The position numbers and the translations under genes were made by a program. A stretch of 12,465 bases of DNA from Promethearchaeota archaeon (GTDB lineage: Archaea > Asgardarchaeota > Lokiarchaeia > Sigynarchaeales > SOKP01): NCBI GenBank assembly GCA_019057735.1, contig JAHLWV010000045.1:1-12465 (forward strand), written 5' to 3'. This document shows, one piece after another, positions 1-7,619 of this stretch. The notes beneath the pieces are model-generated. The model saw only the letters and a list, made by a program, of their open reading frames with translations. It ran no database searches and was not told the origin of the DNA. The first letter of the stretch is position 1, and the number at the start of each line of letters is the position of its first letter.

Positions 1-146
1 CTTTTGATCCTTCCCTTGATTTTAGCAAAATAGACGATAATGCTTTTGATCCATCTCTTGATTTTAGCAAAATAGACGATAATGCTTTTGATCCATCCCT
101 TGATTTTAGTAAAATAGTTGATAACGATTTTGATCCATCCCTTGAT
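1..146 (+). repeat. 42-bp tandem repeat encoding a 14-residue acidic unit
   Basis: Three full 42-base units (3-44, 45-86, 87-128) and a decaying fourth (from 129) encode FDPSLDFSKIDDNA and close variants. The first two units are nearly identical at DNA level. The third changes D to V and A to D near its end. The fourth diverges after FDPSLDF. Bases 1-2 fit the end of a preceding GCT codon, so the array probably continues to the left. The length is a multiple of three and the frame stays open, so this is a coding repeat, not an intergenic one. Confidence 0.93.
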
Positions 147-3100
147 TTCAATGAAAAGGAAGGTAAATTAGGACAAAATGAACTCGGAAAAGAATTAGAG
201 CCTAATCAAACCGTACCTAACGAATCTAACACTGAGGTGACTTCAGAAAAATTCGGACCAAACAAATCAGAGAGCAGTGAGGAGAAAGAGGAGTTTAACC
301 CTAACAGTCCCGATGGAGAAATTGATAATTTTGAACAGGAAGGATACTCAGAAGGCTTTTATGAAAATTTTAATGCCGAATCAATGAATACTGTTTTACT
401 TAGCGAAAATATTATTTACGCCTATCTTAGGGAATATATGGAATTAATGGCAGAAAAAGAAGCGGAGGCGGTGGTGCAAGGAGAGCAAGCTGATGTAGAT
501 AACTCTAAAGGGGAGATTTCCGAATTGGAGGAATTCCTAAATGAAGAGCGAGAACGAATTCGACTCGAACAACAACAAGCCGGTTTAAATGAAATTATTG
601 AGCATGAGCCTGAACTCGTAGCTAAAGAAGAAGATGTAGAACAAGAACAAGAGGAAGAAGTCGGAAACCAAGAAAATGTTTCTGAGGAAATGGTTCCTAA
701 TAATGAAGAAGAAGTCGAAAACCAGGAGATGAAACTTGAAGAAGAGTTACAATCGACACTTCCTAACGAGAGTATAGAAAGCAGTAGAGTTGAAGAAATA
801 GAAGAAAATAACGAAGAACCACAACCACATGGTATCGAAGAAAAAATAGAAGAAAGGGAAAATAAATTAAAAGTAGATGATGAGAAAAATGAGAAATATG
901 AACAACACCAATCTAAAACCCAAATCGAAGAGGGACATGACATTGAATCCGAGTTAATAGATCATGAGAAAAAATTGGATCTCATCAAAGAAGAACACGA
1001 GGAAAAAGAGGAACATGAAGAATTTACTAAAGAAGAAGAACTAAGTCAAGTCAGTCAAGAACTCGAAGTAATCCATGAAATATACTCTAACGAAACTGAA
1101 GTTTTGACAAATAGTCAAGAAGAAGAATTAGAACAAGACTATTTATCGACATATAGAGAAAAACAAAGAGAAATAGAAGAGTATAAGGATCCTCAGCAAG
1201 AATTAGAAGAGATTCTTGAGCAGACAAGAAAATTAGAGCAAGAAGCTCTCATCGAAGTAGAACAAGAACAAGAAAAGTCGGATAAAAATATAGAGGAAAA
1301 TTACGAGAAAGCTAAAAAATTATATAACCAAGAAACTGGGAAGAGACCAATTTACGCTAACAAGGAAACAAAAGGATTTAAACAGTGGCTAGAACAGAAA
1401 AAAGAATCTGAAGAAAAACAGGAACATTTGCAGATACAGGAAGACATTTCTGAGGTGCTAAAAAAAGAGATTGAGCAAGAATCAGATGAGGGAATCAATC
1501 CTAAATTGCAACCTCTGTTAAAGGAAATCATAGAAAATTTTAACTTTCTTGAAAATTTGACAGCAAATTTCAAAGAATTATATGGGAGTGCTCAAAATAA
1601 CCAAATCTCAAAGACCGAAAAAAAAGAATTAAAACTATTAATCAACTTACTCAAAAAAGTCGGTCCCACCAAGCTCATGTTTTTTACAAGCATAAAAGCT
1701 ATTAAGCGCTATACAAATAAAGAAGAATTCTCGAATAAAACACACTTGAATCATGCCCTCTACCATTTTTTTTCTAAAATCTTGCAAAAGAATCTAGTAT
1801 TAACTTATGAAAATGTTGAGAATCAAGAAAAGCTAAAATTAAAGGAGTTAATAAATGTTAAGGATAATACAAATCAAAAACCGCAAATTTTTGTGTCAAA
1901 TAAATCAGTTTTTACAAATTATAATATTGAAGATTACTGTCGAATAGTAGTGAATTATATTAAATTAAAAATTGGAATTGATCATAATAATTTCGATAAA
2001 TATGTTGAAATATTAGGAGAAAGAAAGTTAAGTATTCTGAGAGATGTAATATCAGATACAACTATTCTTAATTTTATGAAAATAGGTAATATAGATACAT
2101 CCAAAAAGAGAAATTTAAATCAGGCGAAAAAGTGTTGTCAAGTAATTGCTTTAGCACTCTTAAACTGTTCAAATTACAAAAGCCTTTTTAATAAATTTAA
2201 AAGTATTTCAGGATTACAAGACAGACAAACAAGAGCATTAATTAGCAAATATATTCCTCTTTTGAAAAGCATAAATCCAAAATTAGACATAAATAATTGG
2301 ATGCCTAAAAATACTTTTGGAATATATACATTTGATAAAATTAAACAGATAGTAGAAAAGGCAGGAAAGGAAAGAACTGGAAAAAATGGAATTCTTCTAA
2401 TTCCTAAAAATTCTGAAGAATTTGAAGATTTTAAGAAAAAATATAAAAAAAAACCGAGTCAAGTATCACTTAGAGTAAAATGTGGGAGATGTGATTATGA
2501 ATGGAATACTACTATTTCTAATATTGCCCAAAGTAAAACTAAGACATATAGTTGGTGCTCTAATTGTATAAAACCAGAGTATTATTCTTTTGATAATATT
2601 AAACATACAGTCTATGATACGATTATCAAATTTATTAAGAGTGAGATTGGAACAAATCATAATCGTTTTAATGAATATACTAAACTTATAGAAGAAAAGA
2701 AGCTTGATAGAAATAAAATTTTAAACAAAATTCTTTCCAATCAAATTCTAAAAGAAATAATTAAAGAAGCTAGTGTAAGTGATCATACCAAATCTCAATA
2801 TCATATTAAAAGATGTTTGCAAGTAATTTCTTTAACTCTTATAAAATGTAAGAATTATGATACCCTTCTTAAAGAATTATTAAAACTGATAGATTTGACA
2901 CGGGATACTCTTGTTAAAACAATTGTAAAATATATAACATATCTTGGAGAAATTTATAATTTTAATGTGAGTCGTTGGTTGCCAAAAGAAGTTCATGCAC
3001 CTTATGTATATTCAGAGATAAAGAATTATATACAGGAAAAAGGATGGGTATTATTAAGTCCTAAGAATCAGAATGAGTTTAATGATTTAAAGAAAAATAC

Positions 3101-4328
3101 TGGAGGAAGTAATATATCTTTAATTGTTCATTGTGGAAATCCTGAACATTTAGAATGGAAATCTAGTTTTAGATCTATTTTAAATAATAACTCCAATTGC
3201 CCCGACTGTTCTAACAATGTTTGTACATACAGTCAAATAAAGCAAATGGTAAAAAATTTAGGTTCTAAGATGTCTGATAAAGAAGGTATATTAATACAAC
3301 CAGAGAGTAATGAAAAGTTTTTGCAAATTAGAATGGATAAGGGGAGGCAACCAAGTTATATTACATTAATTGTGTCTTGTAAGAATCAGAAACATAAATC
3401 TTGGAAGACTAATGTTGCGAACCTTTCTCAAGAAAGATGGTGTAGAGAATGTTATTTAGAGAGAAATACGAAATATGATTTTGAGACAATTAAAACCTTA
3501 ATAGAAAGTAAAAGCGGAACACTGGTTTATCCAACATGTCAAGAAGAGTATGAAAAGTGTGTAAATCAACTAAAAAATATAAAATTAAAGCACAATAGTC
3601 CTAATGATCTACCTATTGAAGTTTCTTGCAATAAAGGACATATACCTTTCAATACTACTCCGGATTATGTAGCTCAAAATCATTGGTGTCCTTTATGTGG
3701 TGAGAGATACTCAGTCGTAGGGACTTTAATTCATCCTATATTTGAATTCTTATTTTTGAGACTTTTCTTATTGATGAAATGTAATGCAAAATACGAGAAT
3801 AAAATAATTTCTGATAAAAAGAGATTAGTTGACATTTTAGTAGAGAGAGACAAGAACTTTATAGATAAAATCGAGAATAAACAACATACTTTAAGTATTC
3901 CTGATTTTATAGATTTCCTTATTATTGATTTTACTATAGGTAGAAATCTACGAAATATAATTGACCATTGTGAAAGAGGTTATCAGTCTAATGATAGATT
4001 ATTGATAATTGTTCTTTTGAGATTTAGAGATCAAAGAGATAAAAATGAAATAGACAGAGTACAAGAAGCTATTTGTAATAATCCAAATATAGATAATAAT
4101 AAAAATATTCGATTATTTACAAGCGATCAATTTTTAGATTTTCTTAATTTAAGAATAAATCTTACTAAATGGAATTCTAGCAAAGAAGAAATAAAAATTG
4201 TACATGAATATGAGAAAATTTTAGAATTTATAGAAGATGTTTTAAGCTCAGATTTAAGATTTGATGAATTAGTTAATTATTTAAGTGAATTATCAGATTT
4301 TTACAAGAGAAAGCTATTAGAATTTTAA
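3..4328 (+). CDS. Giant acidic coiled-coil, multi-zinc-ribbon protein, possible nuclease-like C-terminus (5' partial)
   Basis: The reading frame is open from base 3, so the gene begins upstream of the window. The GTG at 237 is internal and 78 codons precede it, giving at least 1441 residues. Numbering below starts at that GTG. Order of parts: four 14-residue FDPSLDF repeats before residue 1; a Glu/Lys/Gln-rich, probably coiled-coil region (about 50-450); a helical linker; helical module A1 (561-691) with zinc module B1 (697-778, C749, C752, C774, C777); A2 (782-917) with B2 (923-994, C966, H971, C988, C991); B3 (C1048, H1053, C1069, C1072); B4 (C1131, H1135, C1151, C1154); and a terminal domain (1160-1363). 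That domain has RLVDILVER (D1199) and IDFLIIDFT (D1231), which could be a degenerate PD-(D/E)XK fold. Nucleic-acid binding is inferred from the zinc ribbons. No signal peptide or membrane helix was seen in the part present. The function is unknown to me. It converges on dinB with a 17-base gap. Confidence 0.9.
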   Translation, partial: FDPSLDFSKIDDNAFDPSLDFSKIDDNAFDPSLDFSKIVDNDFDPSLDFNEKEGKLGQNELGKELEPNQTVPNESNTEVTSEKFGPNKSESSEEKEEFNPNSPDGEIDNFEQEGYSEGFYENFNAESMNTVLLSENIIYAYLREYMELMAEKEAEAVVQGEQADVDNSKGEISELEEFLNEERERIRLEQQQAGLNEIIEHEPELVAKEEDVEQEQEEEVGNQENVSEEMVPNNEEEVENQEMKLEEELQSTLPNESIESSRVEEIEENNEEPQPHGIEEKIEERENKLKVDDEKNEKYEQHQSKTQIEEGHDIESELIDHEKKLDLIKEEHEEKEEHEEFTKEEELSQVSQELEVIHEIYSNETEVLTNSQEEELEQDYLSTYREKQREIEEYKDPQQELEEILEQTRKLEQEALIEVEQEQEKSDKNIEENYEKAKKLYNQETGKRPIYANKETKGFKQWLEQKKESEEKQEHLQIQEDISEVLKKEIEQESDEGINPKLQPLLKEIIENFNFLENLTANFKELYGSAQNNQISKTEKKELKLLINLLKKVGPTKLMFFTSIKAIKRYTNKEEFSNKTHLNHALYHFFSKILQKNLVLTYENVENQEKLKLKELINVKDNTNQKPQIFVSNKSVFTNYNIEDYCRIVVNYIKLKIGIDHNNFDKYVEILGERKLSILRDVISDTTILNFMKIGNIDTSKKRNLNQAKKCCQVIALALLNCSNYKSLFNKFKSISGLQDRQTRALISKYIPLLKSINPKLDINNWMPKNTFGIYTFDKIKQIVEKAGKERTGKNGILLIPKNSEEFEDFKKKYKKKPSQVSLRVKCGRCDYEWNTTISNIAQSKTKTYSWCSNCIKPEYYSFDNIKHTVYDTIIKFIKSEIGTNHNRFNEYTKLIEEKKLDRNKILNKILSNQILKEIIKEASVSDHTKSQYHIKRCLQVISLTLIKCKNYDTLLKELLKLIDLTRDTLVKTIVKYITYLGEIYNFNVSRWLPKEVHAPYVYSEIKNYIQEKGWVLLSPKNQNEFNDLKKNTGGSNISLIVHCGNPEHLEWKSSFRSILNNNSNCPDCSNNVCTYSQIKQMVKNLGSKMSDKEGILIQPESNEKFLQIRMDKGRQPSYITLIVSCKNQKHKSWKTNVANLSQERWCRECYLERNTKYDFETIKTLIESKSGTLVYPTCQEEYEKCVNQLKNIKLKHNSPNDLPIEVSCNKGHIPFNTTPDYVAQNHWCPLCGERYSVVGTLIHPIFEFLFLRLFLLMKCNAKYENKIISDKKRLVDILVERDKNFIDKIENKQHTLSIPDFIDFLIIDFTIGRNLRNIIDHCERGYQSNDRLLIIVLLRFRDQRDKNEIDRVQEAICNNPNIDNNKNIRLFTSDQFLDFLNLRINLTKWNSSKEEIKIVHEYEKILEFIEDVLSSDLRFDELVNYLSELSDFYKRKLLEF
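1917..3218 (+). repeat. Internal duplication of a ~225-residue helical plus zinc-ribbon module
   Basis: Two copies lie head to tail within the giant protein: 1917 to about 2573, and 2580 to about 3218. Matching landmarks include IGIDHNNFDKY with IGTNHNRFNEY, CCQVIALALLNC (C633) with CLQVISLTLIKC (C860), and WMPK (W688) with WLPK (W914). The offset is 221-227 residues throughout. Each copy then enters a zinc module starting near a Tyr-rich, IK-containing helix. DNA identity is low, so the duplication is old. Two more zinc modules (about 3222-3452 and 3474-3698) follow without the helical part. Confidence 0.85.
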
Positions 4329-4345
4329 GTGGATATTTTTGATAA

Positions 4346-5455
4346 TTATAAAGATTTAATTGTTTTTTCGGAAAATATAAAATTTTGAATTTTTAATTGT
4401 CTGTTTTTCATATTTGTGGTTAAATTAGAAAGTTTAATCCCTACTAACCTTACTTTTTTATCGCTGTTCAAAAACTCTTTATACAATTCTAAAATTACAT
4501 CAAATGTATTTTTTTCATTTTGAATGGAGCTGGGGAGTGATTTTGACCGAGTATATGTGATAAAACCTTCAAATCTTATTTTTAAAGTAATAGTTTTGTA
4601 ATAAACTCCATTTCTTTTGAGTTTTTTATGCAAAGCCGTATTAATTTCGCCTAATTTCGAGAGAATCGATTTGCAATCACTGGTGTCTTCATAAAAAGTT
4701 CTTTCCTTTCCTATAGATTTCCGTTTATCTGGTATAGGTTTTACTTGATTCTTGTCAAGCCCATTTGCGACCTGCCAGATCCATTCTCCGTTTTTTCCAA
4801 ACAACTGGAACATTTTAGGAAGTGTAAGATTAATGATATCACCAATAGTTTTAATCCCTTTTTTGTTATAATATAGTTGAGACTTTTTTCCAATTCCGGA
4901 TATTTTAGTGATATCCATAGGACTCAGGAATTTTTTAATACATTCTGGTTTTACGACCGTAACGCCATTAGGCTTATTATGATCTGAAGCGATCTTAGCA
5001 ATCGATTTAGTTGGAGCGCATCCGATTGAGATTGTAATGCCTACTTTTTTTTGAACTTCGTCTTTTAATTTTTCAGCTAAATCTCTAACTTCTTTATAAT
5101 CAATACACTTATCTGATATGTCTAGATATGCCTCGTCAATACTTACTTGTTGAAACATATCTGAATAGGAATTAACAATCTCCATTACTTCTTTTGAGGC
5201 TTTATGGTATTTCTCAAAATTGGGATGAAGATAGATACCATGAGGACATCTTTTATAAGCTTGGGATATAGGCATCGCAGAATGGAGTCCGAATTTTCGA
5301 GCCTCATAGTTACAGGTACTGACTACACCCCTTCCTTTTCCATTTTTTGGGTCTGCTCCTATTATTAGAGGTTTTCCTACATATGTTGGGTTATCTCGTG
5401 CCTCAACAGCGGCAAAAAAGCAATCTAAGTCGCAATGTAAGATAAAACGGCTCAT
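4346..5455 (-). CDS. dinB: Y-family DNA polymerase IV (translesion synthesis)
   Basis: A 369-residue protein with the full DinB/Dpo4 layout. It copies damaged DNA with low fidelity. Catalytic acids are visible: D9 in HCDLDCFF, and D107 and E108 in SIDEAYLD. F14 is at the steric-gate position and Y50-R53 (YEAR) contacts the incoming nucleotide. The thumb helix-hairpin-helix has ISGIGKKS near 185. The little-finger domain starts around RKSIGKERTF. The C-terminus ends in QLKIQNFI (353-360), which fits a PCNA-interacting (PIP) box apart from Ile at the last aromatic position, as expected for an archaeal enzyme. The ATG start at 5455 places D9 close to its position in other family members. The gene stands alone, convergent with the giant gene and divergent from the aldolase pair. 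Whether it is damage-inducible cannot be judged. Confidence 0.96.
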   Translation of the reverse strand: MSRFILHCDLDCFFAAVEARDNPTYVGKPLIIGADPKNGKGRGVVSTCNYEARKFGLHSAMPISQAYKRCPHGIYLHPNFEKYHKASKEVMEIVNSYSDMFQQVSIDEAYLDISDKCIDYKEVRDLAEKLKDEVQKKVGITISIGCAPTKSIAKIASDHNKPNGVTVVKPECIKKFLSPMDITKISGIGKKSQLYYNKKGIKTIGDIINLTLPKMFQLFGKNGEWIWQVANGLDKNQVKPIPDKRKSIGKERTFYEDTSDCKSILSKLGEINTALHKKLKRNGVYYKTITLKIRFEGFITYTRSKSLPSSIQNEKNTFDVILELYKEFLNSDKKVRLVGIKLSNLTTNMKNRQLKIQNFIFSEKTIKSL

Positions 5456-5635
5456 TTTTAATCGTTCGTAATAAATTGTATTAATTTAGACAATGATAGT
5501 ATTTCCAAATAAAATAAAAGAAGTTAGACTATATTGAATTATTAATTTTAAAAATGCAAAATCCAATAATTCGTCTCTAATGAAGATCTAATTCTGTGAA
5601 AATACATTTTTAATCAATCTTTAATTAAAAATAAT
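5456..5635. promoter_or_regulatory. Divergent promoter region between dinB and the aldolase gene
   Basis: This 180-base AT-rich spacer is the longest gap between genes in the window and must hold the start signals of both neighbours. On the minus strand a TAAATTAATA element (about 5479-5488) lies about 28 bases from the dinB ATG, the spacing of a TATA box on a leaderless transcript. Nothing equally clear is placed before the aldolase ATG. No Shine-Dalgarno sequence precedes either start. No RNA gene or ORF of note was seen here. Confidence 0.35.
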
Positions 5636-6328
5636 ATGGAAATAGATAAATTAGAACAACTTCGAAAAACGGTTGTAAGAGGGGCTCAAGAGATTTATAG
5701 CAAAGGTTTGGTTGAAGACGGTGAAGGCAATGTTAGTGTCAGGGTTAATAAAAATGAAATATTAGTTACTCCAACTTCGACTAAATATCTTCTACTAAAT
5801 CCAAATTCAATTGTTCATATGGATTTAGAGGGGAATATCATCGGATCTGGAAGAATTCCATCTACAGAAGTAAAAATGCATTTATCAGTTTATAAAGATA
5901 GACCAAAAGTAAAATGTGTCATCCACAATCACTCTTCTTATGTTTCCATGCTTTCTATTCTTAGAAAAAGCATCCCAATTATTATGGAACAGCAATTAAT
6001 TTTTCTTGGGGGATTAATTCAATGTACAGAGATTACAGAAGCTCATACAGAGGAAATGGGATTTAGTGCTTTACAAGCGTTAGGAAGAAATAACGCAGCT
6101 ATATTAGCTAATCATGGAGCTATAATATGTGGCAAGTCGTTAGATCATGCAGTTCGTTTTTCTGTAATCCTTGAAAAATTAGCTCAAGTATATTGGGGAG
6201 CATTACAAATTGGAAAACCTCATATCATCCCTCAAGAAAATCTTGAAGAACATGAAAAAATGTTCAATAGCTTATTTGCCTGCTATCCAAAAAGACTAAG
6301 AGCTAAACAAAAAACGAGGCGAGATTGA
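5636..6328 (+). CDS. Class II (zinc-dependent) aldolase, AraD/FucA family
   Basis: A 230-residue protein of the class II aldolase/adducin family. These enzymes use zinc to cleave or epimerise a sugar phosphate, typically yielding dihydroxyacetone phosphate and an aldehyde. The family pattern is clear: GNVSVR (31-36), TPTSTKY (45-51), the likely catalytic E78 in PSTEVKMH, and zinc ligands H97 and H99 (IHNHSS) and H160 (ANHGAI). Length is normal for L-fuculose-phosphate or ribulose-phosphate aldolases. The natural substrate cannot be read from sequence; 5-deoxy- or methylthio-ribulose phosphate, fuculose phosphate and tetronate-type substrates are all possible. Its TGA is followed directly by the ATG of the TIM-barrel gene, so the two are surely co-transcribed. 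No Shine-Dalgarno sequence is seen before the ATG, which suggests a leaderless message. Confidence 0.9.
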   Translation: MEIDKLEQLRKTVVRGAQEIYSKGLVEDGEGNVSVRVNKNEILVTPTSTKYLLLNPNSIVHMDLEGNIIGSGRIPSTEVKMHLSVYKDRPKVKCVIHNHSSYVSMLSILRKSIPIIMEQQLIFLGGLIQCTEITEAHTEEMGFSALQALGRNNAAILANHGAIICGKSLDHAVRFSVILEKLAQVYWGALQIGKPHIIPQENLEEHEKMFNSLFACYPKRLRAKQKTRRD

Positions 6329-7159
6329 ATGAAGTTAGGGATTAGTTCACTAGGTAATATTATGGAAAATGCGTTTAAAAACAAATTTCCTAATATTTCT
6401 AGTTTGCTTTACCATTCTACAGAAGAATGCTTAAAATCTGCGGAAGAACATGGTATAGATGTTGTAGAAATAGTTGTGGATCCCCAAGATATGTTTATAG
6501 GTGAGATGAAACAAGAATATCTTGATCTTTTTAAATCGTATTCAATGGTAATGCAGGTTCATGGCCCTTTTATAGATATCAACCTATGCTCGCACAATAA
6601 AGGAATCTCTCAAGCCTCAATAGATGCATATTTAGAAACTGCTCAATTTTGTACCAAATTTAAAGCCAAAATATTAACTATACATCCAGGTTTGGCTAAT
6701 TTTTTGCTGGAATCTCTTAGAGATTATAATAGAATCCAATTAGCTAAAGCAATTAATAGTATATTAGACCTGACAAAAAATCTTGACATATCGATTTGCT
6801 TAGAAAATATGCCCAAAAATACACATATAATGTTAGACCAAGATAATATCGAGATAAATTTAGAGTCTATTAATAGAAGCGAATTATTCCTCACATATGA
6901 CACCAGCCACTTTTATACTAATAATGGAGATGTGAATTTACTTTGGGAAAGGTATCACAAAATTATTAAAAATGTACACCTCGTCGAAAACTTTACAACC
7001 GAGTCAGATACTCATCCGAACCTTGGTTCTGGGGAAGTTAACTTTAAAGGGATCTTAGAAACTATAAGAAATTATCAGTATAAAGGGGCTTTAATTATTG
7101 AATTATCCTCTAATGAGGGTTTAGAAAACAATATTGACTATATTCATAAGTTTTTATGA
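6329..7159 (+). CDS. AP-endonuclease-2-fold TIM barrel protein (sugar-phosphate isomerase/epimerase or Endo IV-like)
   Basis: A 276-residue protein of the xylose isomerase-like/AP endonuclease family 2 superfamily. All metal-ligand positions of a three-zinc Endo IV-type site can be matched: H78 (VHGPF), H119 (IHPG), E159 (LEN), D191 and H194 (DTSH), H217 (VHL), D227 and H229 (SDTHPNLGSGEVNF) and E258 (IIEL). Related archaeal sugar isomerases also keep the DxH...GxG segment, so the ligands alone do not settle the activity. Zero-base spacing from the aldolase argues for a sugar-phosphate isomerase or epimerase feeding that enzyme; a DNA-repair role is the alternative. GAGG at 6316-6319, nine bases before the ATG, can serve as ribosome binding site inside the upstream gene. 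Confidence 0.82.
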   Translation: MKLGISSLGNIMENAFKNKFPNISSLLYHSTEECLKSAEEHGIDVVEIVVDPQDMFIGEMKQEYLDLFKSYSMVMQVHGPFIDINLCSHNKGISQASIDAYLETAQFCTKFKAKILTIHPGLANFLLESLRDYNRIQLAKAINSILDLTKNLDISICLENMPKNTHIMLDQDNIEINLESINRSELFLTYDTSHFYTNNGDVNLLWERYHKIIKNVHLVENFTTESDTHPNLGSGEVNFKGILETIRNYQYKGALIIELSSNEGLENNIDYIHKFL

Positions 7160-7181
7160 AATAGTTTGGCTATTATTACTA

Positions 7182-7194
7182 CACTTATTTAAGA
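7182..7194 (+). promoter_or_regulatory. Candidate TATA box of the NikR-like gene
   Basis: CTTATTTAAG (7184-7193) is centred about 28 bases before the ATG at 7216, the spacing expected for an archaeal TATA box with a leaderless transcript. There is no Shine-Dalgarno sequence before the ATG. In such AT-rich DNA chance matches are common. Confidence 0.3.
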
Positions 7195-7215
7195 ACCATT
7201 TTTATAATCCATATA

Positions 7216-7608
7216 ATGAAAATTATTTCCCTCCAAGTTAGCGAAGACTTGCTAGAGAGGTTTGAAAAAGTTCGAAAACAGAGCGGATTTAGTTCAAAAA
7301 GCGAAGCTTTAAGAGATTCAATATTAAAATTTATGGAAAGTCATGAGAAATTCGAGAATTTAGAAGGATACAGAATCATGACAATTAACTTAGTATATCC
7401 TGTTAAGGAACCTATAGCTGATGAAATTTCTGAGCTTTTCTATAAATTTCACAATATAATAAAGGCTGTAAGCGATTGGAGAATTGCCGAAAAAAAAATC
7501 GAAACGGTTTTAGTAGTAGGAGAATTCGGATTTATTAAGGATCTTTACCGATCTATCGCAAAAATTAAGGATGTGATTAGTTCAATCCACGAAATAATAT
7601 TAGATTAA
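7216..7608 (+). CDS. NikR-like ribbon-helix-helix regulator lacking the nickel ligands
   Basis: A 130-residue protein with an N-terminal ribbon-helix-helix DNA-binding domain (ISLQVSEDLLERF, then GFSSKSEALRDSI) and a C-terminal ACT-like domain of the NikR type (about 52-130). Against E. coli NikR as I remember it, residues 10 to about 103 align without a gap (E30, A31, R33 and D34 match). The four nickel ligands H76, H87, H89 and C95 are Y76, D87, R89 and I95 here. The fold therefore looks kept while the high-affinity nickel site is lost. It probably still acts as a dimeric or tetrameric transcription regulator, with another effector or none. It lies 56 bases after the TIM-barrel gene and may regulate that operon. 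Its end is 11 bases from the convergent nadC end. Confidence 0.85.
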   Translation: MKIISLQVSEDLLERFEKVRKQSGFSSKSEALRDSILKFMESHEKFENLEGYRIMTINLVYPVKEPIADEISELFYKFHNIIKAVSDWRIAEKKIETVLVVGEFGFIKDLYRSIAKIKDVISSIHEIILD

Positions 7609-7619
7609 CTGTTATACCT

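Noticed and set aside
1..146. CRISPR-like array at the left edge
   Set aside because: The repeats are directly adjacent with no spacers, keep a coding frame and drift at protein level.
237..239. GTG at 237 as the start of the giant gene
   Set aside because: The same frame is open back to base 3 and encodes in-frame tandem repeats, so this GTG is an internal Val codon.
422..943. Minus-strand ORF rich in Ser and Cys
   Set aside because: It is the complement of the Glu-rich GAA/GAG codons of the giant gene; its composition is explained by that alone.
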